This document shows positions 11,460 to 19,831 of a stretch of DNA of 64,000 nucleotides, piece by piece. Under the pieces are notes generated by a model. It was not told the origin of the DNA. It searched no databases and saw nothing but the letters and a program-made list of their open reading frames with translations. The stretch comes from Nitratireductor thuwali (GTDB lineage: Bacteria > Pseudomonadota > Alphaproteobacteria > Rhizobiales > Rhizobiaceae). Where the stretch lies: contig NZ_CP030941.1 in the NCBI RefSeq assembly GCF_036621415.1, forward strand, positions 3,718,001 to 3,782,000, written 5' to 3'. A program made the position numbers and the translations under genes. Each line of letters begins with the position of its first letter. Position 1 is the first letter of the stretch.

Positions 11460-11524
11460 TGCATATAACCGCCAGTTTATCCGGCGATAGCATCAAGGCA
11501 CTAAGATTCCCTTGATGCCCGGCC

Positions 11525-12706
11525 TCATCGCGACATCGCCTGGCAGTAGACATCCTCGATCCGCGAAGCCATTGCGTCGGCTCCGAAGCGCTCGCGCAGC
11601 GTGTCCCTTGCCGGCATCGAGCGGGCAAACTCGCCGGGACTTTCGAGCGCGAGCCTCATGCGCTCGGCAAGCGAGACGGGTTCTGGCCGGCAAAGGGCGG
11701 GCGAGCTGCCGCCGAAGATTTCGGGAATGCCGCCCACCGCCGTCGCGATCAGAGCGCGGCCGGCCGCCAGCGCTTCCAGGACGATATATGGCATCGCCTC
11801 TGCCCGCGAGGGAACAACCATCACACGGCCCCTGGCAAACGCCTGGCGTGCCGGCATGGCGGGAAAGAACCGCACCCTGTCGCCGAACCCCAACTCCCTG
11901 GCCTGCGCCTTGTATTTCTCGAGATCGTCTCCATCGCCGACCATCACCGCTGTCAGCGGTCGGTGCGCGCCCTCCTCGACCAGCTTCAGCGCATCCAGGA
12001 AAAGGTCGGGCCCCTTCAGATCCCGCATCATGCCCACATAGAGGAAGTCCGCCGCATCCGGCGCCTCCGCCACATCCGCAAATTCTTCCGAACGCACGCC
12101 ATTGTAGACGAGGCTGTAGGGCGGACGTGGCTCGCCCACTTTCGCCTTATAGGTGCGCAGCTCGTATTCGGAAACGAACAGGATGTGGTCGGTGAAGCGG
12201 CCCATCAGGGCTTCGAGCGAAAAGAAGAAGCGCCCGGCCGTGGTATCGGCATCGTAATGCAGACTGCCGCCGTGGGGCGAGTAAAGGCGCAGGACGCGGC
12301 TCCCGCCCATGCGCAGCGCGGTTCCGAAAAGGCGGGCATAGGCGCCGCCCTTGGCGCCATGCCCGTGGAGAATGTCGGGCTGCATGGCGCGGATGATCCT
12401 GAGCGTCCGCCAGGCGGCGGCTACGTCGCCCGGACCGACATGGCGCTGTATCGGCGTGCGTGTCACCCCGAGGGGGAGGCCGTCGGCGATCTGACGGAAA
12501 TACCGGTCCTCATATTCGCCGCCAGTGGTGGAATCGCAGACGATGCCGACTTCGTGCCCTGCCGCCGCCTGCGCATCGCACAGGTCGCGGACGTGGCGGA
12601 ATATGCCGCCCACCGGAGACCGGAACAAGTGGACGATGCGCAACCTGCTCACCCTGAAAAGATGGAAGCGCCCATGAGCGCCATCAGAAGAGCCGCTCCC
12701 GGACAT
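11525..12706 (-). CDS. GT4-family glycosyltransferase
   Basis: A 393-residue GT-B glycosyltransferase adding a sugar to the lipid-linked repeat unit at the cytoplasmic face. The N-terminal domain carries 'RIVHLFRSPVGGIFRHVRDL' (acceptor side) and DILHGHGAKGGAYARL; the C-terminal nucleotide-sugar domain has FLYVGMMRDLKGPDLFLDAL, 'AVMVGDGDDLEKYKAQARE' and the family's E-x7-E motif within PSRAEAMPYIVLEALAAGRA. ATG 12706 overlaps the upstream polysaccharide export gene by 23 nt; a GTG at 12652 (VSRLRIVHLF) is an alternative start. It is one of only two transferases in this cluster, so the repeat unit is either very simple or completed by genes elsewhere. Confidence 0.92.
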   Translation of the reverse strand: MSGSGSSDGAHGRFHLFRVSRLRIVHLFRSPVGGIFRHVRDLCDAQAAAGHEVGIVCDSTTGGEYEDRYFRQIADGLPLGVTRTPIQRHVGPGDVAAAWRTLRIIRAMQPDILHGHGAKGGAYARLFGTALRMGGSRVLRLYSPHGGSLHYDADTTAGRFFFSLEALMGRFTDHILFVSEYELRTYKAKVGEPRPPYSLVYNGVRSEEFADVAEAPDAADFLYVGMMRDLKGPDLFLDALKLVEEGAHRPLTAVMVGDGDDLEKYKAQARELGFGDRVRFFPAMPARQAFARGRVMVVPSRAEAMPYIVLEALAAGRALIATAVGGIPEIFGGSSPALCRPEPVSLAERMRLALESPGEFARSMPARDTLRERFGADAMASRIEDVYCQAMSR

Positions 12707-13247
12707 AGATCGTGTCGCCGGGCAGCAGCGGATCAGAGGTGAGAACGCGTCCGGTCATCACCTTGCCGTTGATCTCGCGGGTCACGTCGACATTGGCCTG
12801 GTTGGCGCGCGGCGAAAAACCGCCCGCCGCAGCTATCGCCTTTTGCACGGTCATGCCTGGAACGTAGGAATATTGCCCCGGCCCGCCGACCTCGCCCATG
12901 ATGAAGATCGGCCGGTAGCGGTCGATCTCGACCGTCACGTCGGGATCACGCAGATAGCCGTTGCGCAGCATCCGGGCGAGTTCCTGTTCGAGCTGCTTCG
13001 GAGTGCGGCCGCGCGCCGGAACCGATCCGACCAGCGGAAAGGAGACATAGCCCGCCTGATCGACGCTGTAGACGTTCGTCAGGTTTTCCTGGTCAAAGAC
13101 GGTGATGCGCAGCCGGTCGCCGGCGTCCATCACATAGGGCTGGTAGAGCGCTTCGTGGAAAGCCGGCGGGGGAGGGCGATAGCCGCCGCAGCCGGCAAGC
13201 AGGACCGCCGCCGAAAGGCCGATTGCGATATGGGTACGGTTTTTCAT
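12684..13247 (-). CDS. Polysaccharide export lipoprotein (Wza/ExoF-like)
   Basis: A 187-residue lipoprotein beginning MKNRTHIAIGLSAAVLLAGC, with lipobox LLAGC, so the mature chain starts with a lipidated cysteine. The polysaccharide export domain follows ('YVMDAGDRLRITVFDQENLT', 'YVSFPLVGSVPARGRTPKQL', 'DPDVTVEIDRYRPIFIMGEV') and then an SLBB-like segment ('GQYSYVPGMTVQKAIAAAGG'). It is shorter than Wza and lacks the long C-terminal helix that forms the outer-membrane pore, as is usual for the ExoF/GumB subgroup. It is divergently transcribed from the Wzc-like gene, sharing a 219-bp promoter region, and heads the leftward exopolysaccharide operon. Confidence 0.9.
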   Translation of the reverse strand: MKNRTHIAIGLSAAVLLAGCGGYRPPPPAFHEALYQPYVMDAGDRLRITVFDQENLTNVYSVDQAGYVSFPLVGSVPARGRTPKQLEQELARMLRNGYLRDPDVTVEIDRYRPIFIMGEVGGPGQYSYVPGMTVQKAIAAAGGFSPRANQANVDVTREINGKVMTGRVLTSDPLLPGDTIYVRERLF

Positions 13248-13466
13248 GACCGGATACGCGTATCTCTTGTTGGGCAGCGGAACGCTCATCAATGCTCCGT
13301 ATGTTTATCCGGCGATTACGGTTAATGCCGGGTTAAGCGGCCGCATATGGCTGCATGCCCCACCGCTGCGCGCCGTGGATGAAGGCTATTTGCGGTTAAC
13401 CCCGTGGTTACCACGTCCATTTACCTTGATCGCGACAGATATTGGGCGGCCACTGGGGTGGGATGC

Positions 13467-15629
13467 ATGAAGAGCGGTGAAACAATGGCCAGCGACGTCG
13501 ATGTCGATCTCGGCCGGCTGTTCGAAAGCCTGCGGCGCGACTGGCTGCGGATCGCGCTGTTCGCGATTGGCATCACCAGTATCGTTTTTCTGTTGGCCGC
13601 GCTCGCCACGCCTCGATACAGGGCAGAGACGCGCGTGCTGATCGAAGCGGGCGAATCCGTCTATACCCGCCCATCGACCGCCGACGATCAGGGCCGGGCC
13701 TTGCTCGACGCGGAAGGGGTGACCAGCCAGGTGCAGGTCATCTCCTCTGCCGAGATACTGGCCCAGGTGGCGCGGCAGCTCGATCTTGCCAGCCGCGACG
13801 AATTCGATGCCGCTCGCATATCGCTGCTCGATCGCCTCTTCATCATGACCGGCCTCAAGAACAGCCCGGCGGCCATTCCGCCGGAAGAGCGCGTTCTACA
13901 AGCTTTCCGGGAAAAGCTGACGGTATATCGCGTGGAGAATTCCCGCGTCATCGTCATCGAGTTCTCGTCCGAGGATCCCGTTCTGGCCGCCCGCGTGCCC
14001 AACGCCGTCGCCGACGCTTATGTGGCGTCGCAACGGGCGGCAAAGCAGCGGTCGAACACCGAGGCCACCGATTGGCTGGAGCCTGAGATCGCCGATCTCA
14101 GGGAGCGCGTGAAGGAAGCCGAGGGCAAGGTGGCCGATTTCCGCTCCCAGTCGGATCTTCTGATGGGGCAGAACAACACGGTTCTGGCAACCCAGCAGCT
14201 TGCCGAGCTTTCGAGCGAGCTCTCCCGCGTTCGCGCCGCCCGCTCGGCGGCCGAAGCGAAGATCGAAACCATCCGGTCGGCGGCGGGCCGCGGTGCGTCG
14301 CTGGAGAATTTGCCGGACGTTCTGGCTTCGGGACTGATCCAGCGCTTGCGCGAGCGGCAGGTCGAGCTCAAGGCACGGATCGCGGACCTGTCGACATCGC
14401 TCCTCGACAATCACCCGCGCATCAGGGCCCTGCAGTCGCAACTCGCCGATCTGGACGGACAGATACGCGCCGAAGTCGACAAGGTGATCGAGGGGCTGGA
14501 GACCGAAGCGGAAACGGCGCGCCTGCGCGAACGCGAACTGGTTGATCAGCTGAACCAGTTGAAGGCCGAGTCCGGCCGGGCCGGCCAGGAGGAGGTGGAA
14601 CTGCGTGCGCTGGAGCGCGAAGCTGCCGCTCAGCGCGAATTGCTGGAATCCTACCTCACCCGCTATCGCGAGGCCGTCGCCCGCGGCGACCGCAACTATC
14701 TGCCGGTGGATGCGCGCATCTTCTCGCGGGCGACCGTTCCGGCCGAGCCCTACTTCCCGAAGGTCATCCCCGTCACCATCGCCGCCTTCGCCGCCGCGTT
14801 GCTGGTCATGGCCATCGTCACATTGCTGCGGGAATTGTTCAGCGGCCGCGCCATGCGCCCCGCTGCCGGCGAGATGCAACCCGTCGAGCAGGTCGAGATG
14901 CCGGCCGACCGCGAGCGCGGCAAGCCGGCATTCCCGGCCGTCTCCGTTCACCACGCCGGCGATCTGGAAGAAGAGCCGGAAACGGCCGTTGAAGAGAAAC
15001 CGGCGCCGGCCTTCGTTCCTTCCTCCTCGCCGCTGGGCGAGGTCCATGTGGAGGCGGCGGCCGAGGCGCTGATTGCCACCGGCATCGGGCGAGCCGTTTT
15101 CGTGTCGCCCGAAGGCGACGATGCGGCCGCGACGGCCGTCCTGGTTGCGCGCGAGGTCTCCGACGCCGGCCTTCGCGTTCTCCTGGTCGACTTGACAGCC
15201 TCGGGAGCCGCCTCAATGCCGATGCTGGAGACCATTTCCTATACCGGCATCACCAATTTGCTCGCGGCCGAGGCCCAGTTCGCCGACATCATACACAGCG
15301 ATCTCTATTCGGAATGCCATGTAATTCCCATCGGCACCGCCGATCCTGACCGCGCCATGCGGGGGCTCGACCGGCTGCCGATCATCATGAACTCGCTTTC
15401 CACCGCCTATGATCTGGTCGTCGTCGAGTGCGGACCGGCCGAGGCGGAGGCTCTTGCAAGGCTCATGGACGATGACACGCAGATCCTCGTCAGCGTGCTG
15501 GATCCCGCCGACAGCGCCATAAAGGCGGCGCGAGATGAGCTCAGGCAGGAAGGATACGACACACCGCTGCTCGTGACGCCTGTCGGCCATTTCCCGCCGC
15601 CGGCCCCGCCCGGAAGGGATGTCGCGTGA
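13467..15629 (+). CDS. Wzc/ExoP-like chain-length protein with degenerate tyrosine-kinase domain
   Basis: A 720-residue inner-membrane polysaccharide co-polymerase. The start at ATG 13467 is favoured (a second ATG is at 13485). TM1 is at about residues 28-48 (LRIALFAIGITSIVFLLAAL), followed by the Wzz-type periplasmic domain and a long coiled-coil region (about 200-400, rich in Glu/Arg/Leu heptads), then TM2 at about 430-455. The C-terminal cytoplasmic domain (about 530-720) resembles the BY-kinase/ParA-like ATPase fold but has VFVSPEGDDAAATAVLV where a Walker A motif with Lys is expected, and VLLVDLTASG where the second aspartates should be; no tyrosine-rich tail is present. It therefore probably regulates chain length without ATP hydrolysis. 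Confidence 0.87.
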   Translation: MKSGETMASDVDVDLGRLFESLRRDWLRIALFAIGITSIVFLLAALATPRYRAETRVLIEAGESVYTRPSTADDQGRALLDAEGVTSQVQVISSAEILAQVARQLDLASRDEFDAARISLLDRLFIMTGLKNSPAAIPPEERVLQAFREKLTVYRVENSRVIVIEFSSEDPVLAARVPNAVADAYVASQRAAKQRSNTEATDWLEPEIADLRERVKEAEGKVADFRSQSDLLMGQNNTVLATQQLAELSSELSRVRAARSAAEAKIETIRSAAGRGASLENLPDVLASGLIQRLRERQVELKARIADLSTSLLDNHPRIRALQSQLADLDGQIRAEVDKVIEGLETEAETARLRERELVDQLNQLKAESGRAGQEEVELRALEREAAAQRELLESYLTRYREAVARGDRNYLPVDARIFSRATVPAEPYFPKVIPVTIAAFAAALLVMAIVTLLRELFSGRAMRPAAGEMQPVEQVEMPADRERGKPAFPAVSVHHAGDLEEEPETAVEEKPAPAFVPSSSPLGEVHVEAAAEALIATGIGRAVFVSPEGDDAAATAVLVAREVSDAGLRVLLVDLTASGAASMPMLETISYTGITNLLAAEAQFADIIHSDLYSECHVIPIGTADPDRAMRGLDRLPIIMNSLSTAYDLVVVECGPAEAEALARLMDDDTQILVSVLDPADSAIKAARDELRQEGYDTPLLVTPVGHFPPPAPPGRDVA

Positions 15630-15657
15630 ACCGGACATCCTCCGCGACTGTCCAATG

Positions 15658-16854
15658 TCACTCTGTCGGCGCGATCCGACGCAGGTAGCGCACCATCTGC
15701 ATCAGATATCGGCTCGTCTTCACGAACCGCTTTGCCCGGCTGCGTGCACGCAAAGTGGCGGCGACGGCCCGTCCGCGCGGTGAAAGCCCAACGATCACGT
15801 CCACATGATGGGTCTCCACGTCGCACCAGACGCGCTTGTAGACTTCATCGCCGACGCTGAAGTCGTAGACCGCGAAACCATCCTCGACCGCGGCAGCAAT
15901 GTTCTCGTAGAACAGAAAATCGCCGGGGCTGGCATGGGCAAGCTCATCCTCGGCGAAGGTGCTGAACTCGCAGATCAGCGCATCGCCGCTCTGGCTCGAC
16001 CCGGTTATAGCCCGCAGCACGCCGCCGGCTTCCAGCGCATGCAGGACAAAGGGTGGCGGCGACAGGTTCAAAGCATCGCAAAACAGCGTCCGGAAGCTTG
16101 CCTGCACGGCGGGGTCGTCGAAAACGTCCCGGATTCCCATCTTGGCGAAACGGTGATGCTTCATTCGGAAAAATGCGTCCAGCAGAAGCTCGACCTCTTC
16201 TGCCGTCCGCGCCATGTAGCGGCGATAGCCGCCGGCGGCCTCCAGCTTGCGTATCTGCGCGCGGTGCTTCTTGCGCCGGCGCCGGCCGCTGCTTCCGTGG
16301 AGGATCTGTTCCATACCGCCGGTCAGGTCCACCGCCAGCGAAACATTGGGGCTGGGCGTATGGGGCAGCGTCATCAATGGATTTCGACGGTCTCGAAACA
16401 TTGTCCGCTGACGTTCCAGGGCAATGATGTCGATATCGGGCCGTTCTTGCCGCAGCAAGGTCACGAGCGCGCCGGCTAGCTGCTCGGGCTTGGCGTACCG
16501 TGCCGGGAAAAGGGCGGGAAAATTGCCATTGGCATGGGTTCCCCCGACAAAGCGCGCCGCCCGCAACGGCCCCCGCCGCACGATCTCCATCGGCAGTGCC
16601 AGCGCCGGGCGCCCGTCCACATGAAGCATCGCCACGACCAGATCGTGATGGTGCGAAGCCCAGGCGGCCAGCCAATCGGGCGATTGCGGTGGGGGGTAGA
16701 TGGCTGCCTGGCAGAAGCGCTGATAGGCGGCGACGCCGTGCTCATCGGCGGCGGCGAGCTCGGCGGTCATCTTCACCGCTCCCGTTCCTCCTTGCGGCGA
16801 AGCGTGTGCCGTATTCTCCAGTGCCGATGCAGCCCCCGACATCCAATTCCTCAA
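15658..16854 (-). CDS. GNAT-fold (CelD/FemAB-like) acyltransferase of the exopolysaccharide locus
   Basis: A 398-residue soluble protein with two GNAT-like halves. The first contains AAYQRFCQAAIYPPPQSPDW and a beta-rich segment with ALALPMEIVRRGPLRAARFV; the second contains 'HGSSGRRRRKKHRAQIRKLE', 'LLLDAFFRMKHHRFAKMGI' and 'GDFLFYENIAAAVEDGFAVY' followed by DFSVGDEVYKRVW, a signature of the acetyltransferase_6 / BcsL-CelD group found in polysaccharide gene clusters. Such proteins may acylate a sugar or an amino-sugar precursor, though substrates are unproven. It converges with the Wzc-like gene, whose stop is 28 nt away. MSGAAS at 16842 is an alternative start. Confidence 0.82.
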   Translation of the reverse strand: MRNWMSGAASALENTAHASPQGGTGAVKMTAELAAADEHGVAAYQRFCQAAIYPPPQSPDWLAAWASHHHDLVVAMLHVDGRPALALPMEIVRRGPLRAARFVGGTHANGNFPALFPARYAKPEQLAGALVTLLRQERPDIDIIALERQRTMFRDRRNPLMTLPHTPSPNVSLAVDLTGGMEQILHGSSGRRRRKKHRAQIRKLEAAGGYRRYMARTAEEVELLLDAFFRMKHHRFAKMGIRDVFDDPAVQASFRTLFCDALNLSPPPFVLHALEAGGVLRAITGSSQSGDALICEFSTFAEDELAHASPGDFLFYENIAAAVEDGFAVYDFSVGDEVYKRVWCDVETHHVDVIVGLSPRGRAVAATLRARSRAKRFVKTSRYLMQMVRYLRRIAPTE

Positions 16855-16912
16855 TCGTTCCGCATTCGGCGGAAGCTATAGAAAAAGTGTGAAGGAATGC
16901 TCGACGGCCGGA

Positions 16913-17128
16913 CTACTTGTCGGCCTTTGGCCGCCCCTCCATCCATTTCACGATCAGCATGGCCGGCAATATCCAGGCGAGCCCCGAACCGACATAGAAG
17001 GCAAGATGGACGAGAGGGCCCTTGTCGGCAAGTTGCGCGACCGCGAAGGCGGTGGATACTATGGCGTACACCACCACGAGCGCCACAAGGCCGATCATGC
17101 CTATGAATTTCCGCAGTCGAACCGGCAT
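16913..17128 (-). CDS. DUF2842 small membrane protein
   Basis: A 71-residue protein with two hydrophobic helices: '[20 protein letters not shown]' (residues 12-31) and '[19 protein letters not shown]' (about 42-60), ending with the basic tail [11 protein letters not shown]. It matches DUF2842, small alphaproteobacterial membrane proteins that are often next to the heme A synthase gene ctaA, as here, where they are divergently arranged. No catalytic residues can be seen. A role in cytochrome oxidase biogenesis is a guess from context only. Confidence 0.8.
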   Translation of the reverse strand: MPVRLRKFIGMIGLVALVVVYAIVSTAFAVAQLADKGPLVHLAFYVGSGLAWILPAMLIVKWMEGRPKADK

Positions 17129-17364
17129 CGTCGCGTCCTTGTCCAGCGTTTCCCGAAAGGTGGCGCTGCCCGGTCCGGAGTGGGCGAGGCCGGCCTCTCG
17201 TACAACCGCCCGAACGAATGTTCAACTGCAACCGCGACCGCATGTCGCCGCCAGGAAGCTTGCCAGGGGCGGAAGGTTGCGGCACGACATCCTTCGAGAT
17301 GGAAGGCCGGGAACATCGGGCGGTATCCGCCCGTGCAGGCCGCTTCCGATTGTCCGGTGAAAAT

Positions 17365-18459
17365 ATGACTGCAATAGCTGAAACGTCGCCTCCCAGTGCC
17401 GTACCGGCCGTCGATAGCACAAATCGGCTATGCGTCCGGCTATGGCTCTACGCGGTCCTCGTCACACTGTTCGCGCTGGTGATCGTGGGCGGGGCGACGC
17501 GGCTTACCGATTCCGGCCTGTCGATCACCGAATGGAAACCGATACATGGCGTCATTCCGCCGCTGAGCGAAGCCGAATGGCAGGAGGAACTGGAAAAATA
17601 TCGCCAGATCCCCGAGTATCAGCAGGTCAACAAGGGAATGAGCCTCGACGCCTTCAAGACCATCTATTGGTGGGAGTGGGGGCATCGGCTGCTGGCCCGC
17701 GGCGTCGGCTTCGTCTTCGCCTTGCCGCTGGCCTTCTTCTGGCTGACCGGACGGCTCGAACGACGCCTCAAGCCGAAGCTCTTGGGCATTTTGGGGCTGG
17801 GCGCGCTGCAGGGCGCGATCGGCTGGTGGATGGTCGCTTCCGGCCTCGTCGACCGGGTGGACGTCAGCCAGTACCGCCTCGCCACCCATCTCACCATCGC
17901 CTGCGTGATATTCGCCGCCGTCATGGTGGTGGCGCGCGGCCTTGCGCCCCACAGCGGCGGGCGCGCCGTTCCTCGCGTTCAGAGCTTTGCCGGCTGGCTG
18001 GTCTTCGCGGTTCTGGTCCAGATCTACCTCGGCGGCCTGGTGGCCGGCCTCGATGCCGGCATGACCTACAACACCTGGCCGCTGATGGACGGCGCTATCA
18101 TCCCCCAGGGCCTGTTCGCCCAGTCGCCGGCCTGGCTGAATCTATTCGAAAATCCCAAGACCGTGCAGTTCGTCCATCGGCTGGGTGCCTACGCCCTGCT
18201 TCTGCTCGCCGTGTGGCACTGCGTCGAGACATGGCGCGGCGCGCCAGGTTCGACCCATGCAAGACGCGCAGTGGTGCTCCTCCTCCTGATCTGCATACAG
18301 GCCGCCATCGGCATCGCAACGCTGCTCATGGTCGTGCCGCTGGGCTGGGCGCTTGCGCACCAGGCCATGGCGCTCGTGGTGCTGGGCTTCGCCGCCGCCC
18401 ACTGGCGCGCCGCCAAGGGAGCCTATCCGCCCGAAACGCGGGTGGAACTGCGCTCCTGA
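17365..18459 (+). CDS. ctaA: Heme A synthase (COX15/CtaA)
   Basis: A 364-residue membrane enzyme that oxidises the methyl group of heme O to form heme A for cytochrome c oxidase. The start at ATG 17365 gives [18 protein letters not shown]. Eight transmembrane helices are visible. Conserved histidines occur in [28 protein letters not shown] and LAHQAMALV, and the family signature [19 protein letters not shown] lies after helix 1. '[17 protein letters not shown]' is the loop typical of type-2 (alphaproteobacterial and mitochondrial) enzymes; the cysteine pair of Bacillus-type CtaA is absent, as expected. It ends about 110 bp before the sugar ABC transporter genes, which are probably separately transcribed. 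Confidence 0.95.
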   Translation: MTAIAETSPPSAVPAVDSTNRLCVRLWLYAVLVTLFALVIVGGATRLTDSGLSITEWKPIHGVIPPLSEAEWQEELEKYRQIPEYQQVNKGMSLDAFKTIYWWEWGHRLLARGVGFVFALPLAFFWLTGRLERRLKPKLLGILGLGALQGAIGWWMVASGLVDRVDVSQYRLATHLTIACVIFAAVMVVARGLAPHSGGRAVPRVQSFAGWLVFAVLVQIYLGGLVAGLDAGMTYNTWPLMDGAIIPQGLFAQSPAWLNLFENPKTVQFVHRLGAYALLLLAVWHCVETWRGAPGSTHARRAVVLLLLICIQAAIGIATLLMVVPLGWALAHQAMALVVLGFAAAHWRAAKGAYPPETRVELRS

Positions 18460-18500
18460 GCGCTGCCGCTCACGTCCCTGCCAGCGCAGGCGGCACGACG

Positions 18501-18528
18501 TTGCTTTACAAAAGTAATATAGTATGAT
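18501..18528 (+). promoter_or_regulatory. Probable sigma-70 promoter of the sugar ABC operon
   Basis: TTGCTT (18501-18506) and TATGAT (18523-18528) are separated by 16 bp. The spacer contains TTAC-N4-GTAA (18506-18517), a short inverted repeat that could be an operator for the FadR-type regulator encoded at the end of this operon. The start codon of the first gene is 45 bp downstream, with GGGAGGAA as ribosome binding site. Confidence 0.45.
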
Positions 18529-18573
18529 TTTTTCCCTGTGCTGCTCTGCAGCTGAGCAATTCGGGAGGAAATC

Positions 18574-19536
18574 ATGCTCTTTAAGTCAGCTCTTGCTGGC
18601 GCGACCATGCTCGCGTCGGCCGTCCTTGGCACGTCGGTGGCTTCGGCAACGACCGTTGGATTTTCACAAATCGGTTCGGAGTCGGGCTGGCGCGCGGCCG
18701 AGACCACCGTCACCAAGAAGGAAGCCGAAAAGCGCGGCATTGACCTGAAATTTGCCGACGCCCAGCAGAAACAGGAAAACCAGATCAAGGCGATCCGCTC
18801 CTTCATCGCGCAGGGCGTCGATGCGATCCTGGTGGCACCCGTCGTTGAAACCGGCTGGGACTCGGTCCTGGAAGAAGCGAAGGACGCGGAAATCCCGGTC
18901 ATCCTTCTCGATCGCACCATCAAGGCATCCGACGATCTCTACCTGACGGCGGTAACCTCGGATCAGGTGCATGAGGGCAAGGTCGCAGGCAATTGGCTGG
19001 TCGAGGCCGTCGGCGACAGGGACTGCAACATCGTTGAACTGCAGGGCACCACCGGCTCGTCCCCGGCCATCGCCCGCAAGAAGGGCTTCGAGGAGGCCAT
19101 CGCCGGCAGCGACAACCTTGAGATCATCCGCAGCCAGACGGGCGATTTCACGCGCACCAAGGGCAAGGAAGTGATGGAAAGCTTCCTCAAGTCGGAGGAC
19201 GGCGGCAAGAACATCTGCGCCCTTTACGCCCACAACGACGATATGGCCCTTGGCGCTATCCAGGCCATCAAGGAAGCCGGATTGAAGCCCGGCGAGGACA
19301 TCCTTGTCGTCTCCATCGACGCGGTGCCCGACATTTTCAAGGCACTTGCCGCCGGCGAAGCCAACGCCACCGTCGAACTGACGCCGAACATGGCCGGGCC
19401 GGCCTTCGACGTTCTGGAAGCCTATCTTGCAGACGGCACCGAGCCGGAGAAGTGGATCCAGACCGAATCGAAGCTCTACACCCAGGCTGACGACCCGATG
19501 AAGGTCTACGAAGAAAAGAAGGATCTCGGCTACTGA
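18574..19536 (+). CDS. ytfQ: Sugar ABC transporter substrate-binding protein (YtfQ-like)
   Basis: A 320-residue periplasmic binding protein of the ribose/galactofuranose class (periplasmic-binding-protein-like type I). A signal peptide, LFKSALAGATMLASAVLGTS, is followed by VASATTVGFSQIGSESGWRA, with cleavage likely after ASA. The pattern 'QKQENQIKAIRSFIAQGVDA', then ILVAPVVETGWD and 'VILLDRTIKASDDLYLTAVT', 'GTTGSSPAIARKKGFEEAI' and 'ALYAHNDDMALGAIQAIKEA' closely follows YtfQ, the galactofuranose-binding protein of enteric bacteria. Whether the substrate here is galactofuranose is an inference. An 8-base ribosome binding site lies before the ATG. A strong hairpin follows the stop, probably making this gene more abundant than the membrane components. 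Confidence 0.9.
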   Translation: MLFKSALAGATMLASAVLGTSVASATTVGFSQIGSESGWRAAETTVTKKEAEKRGIDLKFADAQQKQENQIKAIRSFIAQGVDAILVAPVVETGWDSVLEEAKDAEIPVILLDRTIKASDDLYLTAVTSDQVHEGKVAGNWLVEAVGDRDCNIVELQGTTGSSPAIARKKGFEEAIAGSDNLEIIRSQTGDFTRTKGKEVMESFLKSEDGGKNICALYAHNDDMALGAIQAIKEAGLKPGEDILVVSIDAVPDIFKALAAGEANATVELTPNMAGPAFDVLEAYLADGTEPEKWIQTESKLYTQADDPMKVYEEKKDLGY

Positions 19537-19544
19537 GCCGGGAA

Positions 19545-19574
19545 GGCGGGCCGCATGCCCGGCCCGCCGCTTTT
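19545..19574 (+). terminator. Intercistronic hairpin after the binding-protein gene
   Basis: A perfect 9-bp stem, GGCGGGCCG (19545-19553)/CGGCCCGCC (19560-19568), 6-nt loop, then GCTTTT. It resembles a weak terminator or 3'-end stabiliser between the binding-protein gene and the downstream ATPase gene, a common way to give excess binding protein. Confidence 0.65.
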
Positions 19575-19612
19575 CGTAGTCCGCAGCGCCAGTTCCTTTG
19601 GCTTTCGCCGGA

Positions 19613-19819
19613 GCTGGAGCATAATCCCGAAAAGTGGATGCCGGTTTTCGAGAAGATCATGCTCCAGCAAGGAGATGGATCGAGGGGGCGTTTCGATGAA
19701 AGATCATCCTGATCTAGATCGGATCATCTGTTCACAGAGACGCCGAACTGCTCTAACCATTTGATTTTACGCAATTCCAGCCGGAAGCCGGTTTCCACTT
19801 TTCCTGGGATTGCTCTAGG
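19613..19819. repeat. RIME-like palindromic repeat between ytfQ and ytfR
   Basis: Two modules. The left one has arms GCTGGAGCAT (19613-19622)/ATGCTCCAGC (19659-19668) and an inner pair CGAAAA (19628-19633)/TTTTCG (19645-19650). The right one, in opposite orientation, runs from GCTCTAACCATT (about 19751) through GCAATTCCAGCCGGAAGCC to GGGATTGCTCTAG at 19819. These are hallmarks of the rhizobial intergenic mosaic (RIME) elements I recall from related genomes. Related copies are at 40231, 37494 and 61254. It occupies nearly the whole 295-bp gap within the operon. Confidence 0.75.
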
Positions 19820-19831
19820 ACAGGACGGGTC

